DNA of 56,121 nt from positions 1 to 56,121 of the IMG/VR virus record IMGVR_UViG_3300046328_000525; one strand, given 5' to 3'. The notes below the pieces were generated by a model that worked only from the letters and a program-made list of their open reading frames with translations, was not told the DNA's origin and did no database searches. Shown here in pieces: positions 51,624-56,121 of this stretch (position 1 is the first letter of the stretch; each line of letters starts with the position of its first letter). Source of the stretch: a virus. The translations under genes and the position numbers were made by a program.

Positions 51624-52313
51624 ATGCAAAGAGAAATTTCTAATAAAAAGCATAACCACGATGGAATTGAATCAATAATTCCTTCGGGATATTTTGGCAG
51701 TTCAAAAGATAACATTGTAGAGTTAGAAAACTTTTTAACCCAAGAAGAAATTGAAAAGCTAGGTAATTTTGCAAGAAATAACACAATCTGGGATTATACA
51801 GAGACTCATGTAAATGAAAATGGCACTGTTATATATGATGCCAATTTATGGGCAGATAGAGTGGCAACACAGCTTTCTTTGAATAAAGCGGATCCAACAG
51901 TTATTACTACTATTGATAATATGATTGAAAGACTTAAGCAGTCTATTGAAGAGTTCTTCAATGTTGTTGTTTCCCCTACTGGACCAGCAATTGTAAGATG
52001 GCCAGTTGGAACAAGACAAGAGCCTCATGCAGATAAAGAGTTACATGAGGGTCCAGATGCTGGAATGCCAAATGATTTTCCACATTATGATATTGCCTCA
52101 ATATTTTATTTAAATGATGATTATGAAGGCGGAGAGCTATACTTCCCGCTTCAAGACATACAATTTAAGCCAAAAACAGGAGGAGCATACTTCTTTCCAG
52201 GAGACAAGAACTACATCCATGGAGTTAAAGAAGTAACTGCAGGATGCAGATATACATCTCCATTTTTTTGGACCGTAATGGAGCATAAGGATAAGTCTAA
52301 TGAACTTAAATAA
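51624..52313 (+). CDS. Fe(II)/2OG dioxygenase, prolyl-4-hydroxylase type, 229 aa
   Basis: ATG 51624 after AGGAGATAAC. Iron ligands H135-A-D137 (EPHADKE), H199 (YIHGVKEV), R209 (CRYTSPFFW), strand IFYLNDDYEGGELYFPLQD. Overlaps the next oxygenase start by 14 bases, so they are co-translated. Confidence 0.92.
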   Translation: MQREISNKKHNHDGIESIIPSGYFGSSKDNIVELENFLTQEEIEKLGNFARNNTIWDYTETHVNENGTVIYDANLWADRVATQLSLNKADPTVITTIDNMIERLKQSIEEFFNVVVSPTGPAIVRWPVGTRQEPHADKELHEGPDAGMPNDFPHYDIASIFYLNDDYEGGELYFPLQDIQFKPKTGGAYFFPGDKNYIHGVKEVTAGCRYTSPFFWTVMEHKDKSNELK

Positions 52314-52995
52314 TATGGTTCATCTAAAAGATGATATTGTAATATTTGAAAACTTTTTAACGCCAGAGCAATGCAAGTCAATAATTGACTACTGGGATCA
52401 TTCTGTAAATAAAGGCACTTTGCCATGGGACCCAATTTCTTTTTATGAGTCTTATGCGTCTAACTTGCCAAATAATGAAGACGTTTTAAAGTTTAATCTA
52501 CCGTTAGATTTTTTTGAAGAGCTTGAGAATAACATTAAGCTTGGTGTTGAAAAAGCTAGAGGTGGTGGAATGACTAAAGTTAGCTACCACGCACAAAAGT
52601 GGATTACTGGAGGCTTTGCAAGATTCCATTCAGATAATAGTACAGACGGAGAGTATAATGCTTTTGAAAGAAGCAAGTGGGCTACGTTTGTTTATTTAAA
52701 TGACGATTTTGATGGCGGAGAGCTTGCATTTAAAGATAGCGATATAGTCATGAAGCCTAAGGTTGGAATGCTTGCTGCATTTAACGGTGGGGCACACAAT
52801 GAACACGAAGTTAGGCTTATAAAGTCTGGGACAAGATATACTATTGGTTCATTTTGGGATTATGCTGAGTCTGAATATAGCGATGAAAAAAAAGCTCAAT
52901 GGGAAGAAGAGATTCGATCTGTAAGAGAGCAACAGGCACAAATGTTTAAAGAGTGGGAAGAGGCAAGACAGTCTGGGCTAACCCCTAACGCATAA
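52300..52995 (+). CDS. Fe(II)/2OG dioxygenase, prolyl-4-hydroxylase type, 231 aa
   Basis: Iron ligands H110-S-D112 (RFHSDNS), H169 (EHEVRLIKS), R179 (TRYTIGSFW), strand VYLNDDFDGGELAFKDSD. The C-terminal 40 residues are a charged helix (EEEIRSVREQQAQMFKEWEE) not part of the oxygenase fold and perhaps a partner-binding arm. Confidence 0.92.
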   Translation: MNLNNMVHLKDDIVIFENFLTPEQCKSIIDYWDHSVNKGTLPWDPISFYESYASNLPNNEDVLKFNLPLDFFEELENNIKLGVEKARGGGMTKVSYHAQKWITGGFARFHSDNSTDGEYNAFERSKWATFVYLNDDFDGGELAFKDSDIVMKPKVGMLAAFNGGAHNEHEVRLIKSGTRYTIGSFWDYAESEYSDEKKAQWEEEIRSVREQQAQMFKEWEEARQSGLTPNA

Positions 52996-53018
52996 TTTGT
53001 ATATAATGAATATAACGG

Positions 53019-53030
53019 TATAATGTAAGC
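53019..53030 (+). promoter_or_regulatory. Leaderless-type promoter -10 box
   Basis: Perfect TATAAT 53019-53024, 6 nt, ATG 53031. Confidence 0.65.
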
Positions 53031-54911
53031 ATGTCCTATAAACTTGATGTACTAAAAGACAACCCAGTAGGCCTATGGCTATTGGATGAAACTAGCGGAT
53101 CTGTATTTTATGATTCCTCACAGTACTCAAATAATGGTGTATATTATGGAACGCTAGACTTTGATTTTTTGCCTATTGTGTCAAACGGGGTAAGCAGTAA
53201 GTTAATTAATAGCGAAACCCATATAGAATATGATGTTAGAACGAATTACTTTGGCGACTTAGACTCTCCAGGATTTGCAACAAAAGATACTTCTGATAAT
53301 GATTTTTCTATAGAAGTTTGGATCTATCCTACTATAGGAGTGTCTCCTGCATATACGCCAATATTTGCTGATAAAATAAGGCAGGTAGGCATATTTTGGC
53401 AATACGGTAATATTGTTTTTAAATTAGAAGATAAGATTTTATCTTATGCAATGCCAAATGTAAATCAAGCGTTTCAAGTTGTAGCAGTTTATTCTGTAGG
53501 AGCAATGTTTATATATGTAAATGGAGAACTTGTTACTTCAAGTTATTTTGAAGAATTTTCTTTTTCAAATACAGCAATACAATTTAAAAGTGGTCCTTCA
53601 TCAAGACCTGAAGATAAATTTTTAATAGATTGTGCTTCTGTTTATAGATATGCTTTAAATTCAGTTCAGGTAAAAAATCATTATATTTCTGCACAAGGGA
53701 TTGCGCCAATTCAAATAGCATCTCCAGATAGCGGACAAATTTTTCAGATATATGATAACGGAATATCTAGGCAATACCAGTATGTTTATCCATTAAACAA
53801 AAGTTGGTCTATGTTTGACAATGCATTATTGCAATATAGTAACACAGAGCAAAGCTTGTACCTGGCTGGAGACGGAACAGAGAATTTAATAGAAACATCA
53901 ATATCTGATGTCATTTCAGTACCTTTGGGATTTGATTTAAACTCTTCAAAAATAGAATGGAAGGCAACAGATGGCGTAGAAGTATATGCAAGCATAGATA
54001 ACGTTTCCTTTTTTAAATGCAAAAATGGATTTTCAATTCCAAAATATAGATACAGTAATTCTGACTTTAATGAATTAAGAAAAGTTTATTTGTCTATAAG
54101 ATTTTCTTCTCAAAACACAATTCATTTTAATCCAAGAATCTATGATCTAATAATCTCATTTTATAATGATAAATCCATATACCCGTTAAATGGTGGTGCA
54201 AAAATATCCCACCTGCTTGATAGCGGCTTTAACTCAAACATCACATTTGGAAACTATCTGTCTCCAGTTCTTATGAGAAACTCAAAAAATGGTCTTATTT
54301 GTAGCCAAGGATCTGGGTTCAATTTAAATACCAAAAAGAATATAAATACAATAGAATTTTTTTATACCCCAAGTTCAACTTATTTAATAGATCCAGCTCT
54401 AATGATTGATATAGTTGCAAGCGGCTTGTTGGTTGATGATGCCGAATCAGCTTCAGCAAGTCAGCCATCAGGACAGGTTTATGCCGATGTTTCGGAAATT
54501 TTGGCAGACAGAGGAAATCTTGTATTTAATGAGGGCTCTTCAACAGAATATTCTTGGGGCATTGATGGTGTAATTACCTCAACCAACATAGCTGCAATAT
54601 ATGTTAATAGGCAAAACAAAACTTCAGAGACCAACATACATGATGTATTTAAAGAAGATAGGCTACATCACGTTGTTATATTCTTTGAAGATCCAGTCAC
54701 AGACGACATAAAGTTTAATTACTCAGTATCTGGATGCCCTGAAGCTGTTTATCAAAATATTGCAATATATGAGCTTGCTGGAACACAGGCATTTGCTGAG
54801 ATGCACTACGACCTCTGGACTGGCAGATATGTGGTATCGGCAGCAGATTCGTCAATGTCCATGACAGAAAATTCCGCAAACGCTTACTCTAATGACTGGG
54901 TTTCTGTATAA
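53031..54911 (+). CDS. LamG/concanavalin-like tail protein, 626 aa
   Basis: DNPVGLWLLDETSGSVFYDS then SQYSNNGVYYGTLDF is the usual start of phage LamG-domain tail proteins. Residues about 80-215 form the lectin-like sandwich (DFSIEVWIYPTIG; VAVYSVGAMFIYVNGELVTS). A long beta-rich remainder holds at least one more lectin-like region (RLHHVVIFFEDPVTDDIKFN). Likely a virion receptor- or glycan-binding minor tail protein, reached by its own leaderless promoter. Confidence 0.8.
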   Translation: MSYKLDVLKDNPVGLWLLDETSGSVFYDSSQYSNNGVYYGTLDFDFLPIVSNGVSSKLINSETHIEYDVRTNYFGDLDSPGFATKDTSDNDFSIEVWIYPTIGVSPAYTPIFADKIRQVGIFWQYGNIVFKLEDKILSYAMPNVNQAFQVVAVYSVGAMFIYVNGELVTSSYFEEFSFSNTAIQFKSGPSSRPEDKFLIDCASVYRYALNSVQVKNHYISAQGIAPIQIASPDSGQIFQIYDNGISRQYQYVYPLNKSWSMFDNALLQYSNTEQSLYLAGDGTENLIETSISDVISVPLGFDLNSSKIEWKATDGVEVYASIDNVSFFKCKNGFSIPKYRYSNSDFNELRKVYLSIRFSSQNTIHFNPRIYDLIISFYNDKSIYPLNGGAKISHLLDSGFNSNITFGNYLSPVLMRNSKNGLICSQGSGFNLNTKKNINTIEFFYTPSSTYLIDPALMIDIVASGLLVDDAESASASQPSGQVYADVSEILADRGNLVFNEGSSTEYSWGIDGVITSTNIAAIYVNRQNKTSETNIHDVFKEDRLHHVVIFFEDPVTDDIKFNYSVSGCPEAVYQNIAIYELAGTQAFAEMHYDLWTGRYVVSAADSSMSMTENSANAYSNDWVSV

Positions 54912-54966
54912 TTAACAAAAATGTACCTGGGCTTGACAAAAGCTGGACTTATACAACAACTAGTGG

Positions 54967-54972
54967 TAAAAT
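54967..54972 (+). promoter_or_regulatory. Putative -10 box before the pre-portal gene
   Basis: TAAAAT, 8 nt before ATG 54981. CTTGACA at 54933-54939 is nearby, but the spacing to this box is too long for a normal pair. Confidence 0.35.
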
Positions 54973-54980
54973 AAAACACT

Positions 54981-55325
54981 ATGGATATTAAAAAAATAAA
55001 CTCAGCAATTCTAGATGAAGAGACTACACTAGGTCTTTATGTCTGGGAGATGCCAGACGGAAGGTGGATCGGTGATGATGATGGAAACTTTCTTTCGGTT
55101 GCGTCGCAAAAAGGCAACAAGTCAAAGATCGATGCTCTGGCTAGAGAGGTTAGCTCTTATGGCATATATGAGGGGCGCCCATTATTTTTATCAGGACGGC
55201 GCAAAATTGACGATGAAGAATTTGAATACCAGCAAAAAAGATTAGAGTGGGGTATGGTTCCAGATCCACTAGATATTGGAAACTATAAAGACGAAATGAA
55301 GAAGCTTCAGCTTCCAGGGAGATAA
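54981..55325 (+). CDS. Conserved pre-portal protein, 114 aa
   Basis: GLYVWEMPDGRWIGDDDGNF then AREVSSYGIYEGRPLFLSGR and EFEYQQKRLEWGMVPDPLD form a pattern I associate with small actinophage proteins encoded just before the portal. Soluble. Function unknown, possibly head assembly. Confidence 0.65.
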   Translation: MDIKKINSAILDEETTLGLYVWEMPDGRWIGDDDGNFLSVASQKGNKSKIDALAREVSSYGIYEGRPLFLSGRRKIDDEEFEYQQKRLEWGMVPDPLDIGNYKDEMKKLQLPGR

Positions 55326-55327
55326 AA

Positions 55328-56121
55328 ATGGAATTTACAGAAGATAAATTTGAAATGCCAGAAGAAGTTCAAATTAAAAATGTCGGAGATATGTTTAGCA
55401 TTTCTAAATCAAAATCTACTGAAGATGATCCGTTTAATGTAGGCGCAGAAGACATAAAAAAATTTACAGGTTTGAGCCCAGCATTTAGAAGAAAAGTCTC
55501 TAGAGAGTTTACAAAATCTTTTACGGGCCAAGATGGTACAGGTACTCAGCAGAATCTGTTGCAGCAGGCAGTAACTGGATATGCCCTATTTGACTTGGTT
55601 CAGCCAGTATATAACCTAGAGTACCTTTCTCAAATTTATGAAGTTTCTACTTATAACTATTCTGCAATAAATGCAAAAGTGGCAAACATTGTAGGGCTAG
55701 GATATGATTTTCTTGAGACTAAAAAAACTAACGATGCTTTTGACTCCATAACAGATGACAAGCAATTAGAAAAGGCACGAAGAAAATTAAACAAGCTTAG
55801 GCAAGACCTTCAGGTGTGGCTAGACTCATGCAATGATGAAGACACATTTACAGAAACTTTAATAAAGGCTTACACCGACCTCGAAGCAACTGGAAACGGA
55901 TACCTAGAAATAGGAAGAACTGCAACAGGAAATATTGGATACATTGGGCATATCCCAGCAAAGACTATGAGAGTAAGAAGGCTGCGTGATGGATTTATTC
56001 AATTGCTTTATGGCAAGGCAGTATTTTTCAGAAACTTTGGAGATGAAGTAACTGAGAACCCAATAGCCTATACAGAATTTGATAGACCAAATGAAGTTAT
56101 TCATTTAAAGAAATATACACC
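55328..56121 (+). CDS. Portal protein (partial, runs off the window)
   Basis: ATG 55328 follows CAGGGAGATAAAA and the frame stays open for 264 codons to the window end. Features of the HK97-type portal family: the N-terminal clip region, YNLEYLSQIYEVSTYNYSAI then NAKVANIVGLGYDFLET, a charged helical part, then LEATGNGYLEIGRTATGNIG, IPAKTMRVRR and NEVIHLKKYTP. Portal forms the dodecameric DNA channel of the head. The missing C-terminal half and the following head genes lie downstream. Confidence 0.88.
   Translation, partial: MEFTEDKFEMPEEVQIKNVGDMFSISKSKSTEDDPFNVGAEDIKKFTGLSPAFRRKVSREFTKSFTGQDGTGTQQNLLQQAVTGYALFDLVQPVYNLEYLSQIYEVSTYNYSAINAKVANIVGLGYDFLETKKTNDAFDSITDDKQLEKARRKLNKLRQDLQVWLDSCNDEDTFTETLIKAYTDLEATGNGYLEIGRTATGNIGYIGHIPAKTMRVRRLRDGFIQLLYGKAVFFRNFGDEVTENPIAYTEFDRPNEVIHLKKYT

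Overview
The window is a contiguous piece of an AT-rich tailed-phage genome (Caudoviricetes). It is not complete: it opens in the last codons of one gene and closes inside the portal gene. No terminase, capsid, tape-measure, DNA polymerase, helicase or integrase gene is visible. The host is most likely a low-GC actinobacterium. Supporting signs are a WhiB-family regulator, a variant ThyX, an AhpC/AhpD pair of mycobacterial type, a proteasome-type Ntn hydrolase, an Lsr2-like DNA-binding protein, and many leaderless starts with a TANNNT box exactly 6 nt before the ATG. The gene repertoire resembles phages of freshwater actinobacteria, but the host assignment is inference.

Layout. (1) 1-8400, rightward: small membrane proteins, tRNA-Asn/Leu, WhiB, a T1-type hydrolase, a secreted subtilisin, thioredoxin and a secreted Ala/Thr-rich surface protein. 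(2) 8400-14140: an APS-kinase/nucleotidyltransferase fusion, four Fe(II)/2-oxoglutarate (2OG) oxygenases, GroES, AhpC and AhpD. (3) 14140-15040: a tRNA array (Asp, Leu, Trp, Ser, Tyr, Gln) with two structured non-tRNA spacers. (4) 15000-20180: a methyltransferase-like gene, ThyX, an HTH-HNH nuclease, many tiny overlapping ORFs and another oxygenase. (5) 20183-20743: a noncoding convergence zone. (6) 20744-30417, leftward: about 30 small, probably early genes. Thirteen promoters there share TTGTC[A/G]-11 nt-TANNNT, and seven of them carry a CRP-type TGTGA-N6-TCACA palindrome upstream. (7) 30683-38761: two TauD-like oxygenases, a probable ncRNA, tRNA-Ile, two glycosyltransferases, an oxygenase, a leftward tail-fibre gene and a lysozyme-like lysin. 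(8) 38840-40783: class II ribonucleotide reductase. (9) 40852-54911: holin-like protein, tail fibres, a fibronectin/PFFP-repeat/Hint protein, a sulfotransferase, four more oxygenases, two related proteins of unknown function and a LamG-type protein. (10) 54981-end: pre-portal gene and portal.

How the genes may work together. Nucleotide supply is served by class II RNR and ThyX, with thioredoxin as possible reductant. AhpC/AhpD would detoxify peroxides. The lysozyme-like protein and holin-like proteins would act in lysis. Most striking are twelve Fe(II)/2OG oxygenases of three subfamilies, several packed next to tail-fibre, sulfotransferase and glycosyltransferase genes. This suggests extensive covalent decoration of virion fibres or of a surface polymer. 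The APS kinase could supply PAPS to the sulfotransferase. Regulation combines leaderless rightward promoters with a distinct leftward promoter class that may be tied to host cAMP/CRP-like (GlxR-type) sensing.
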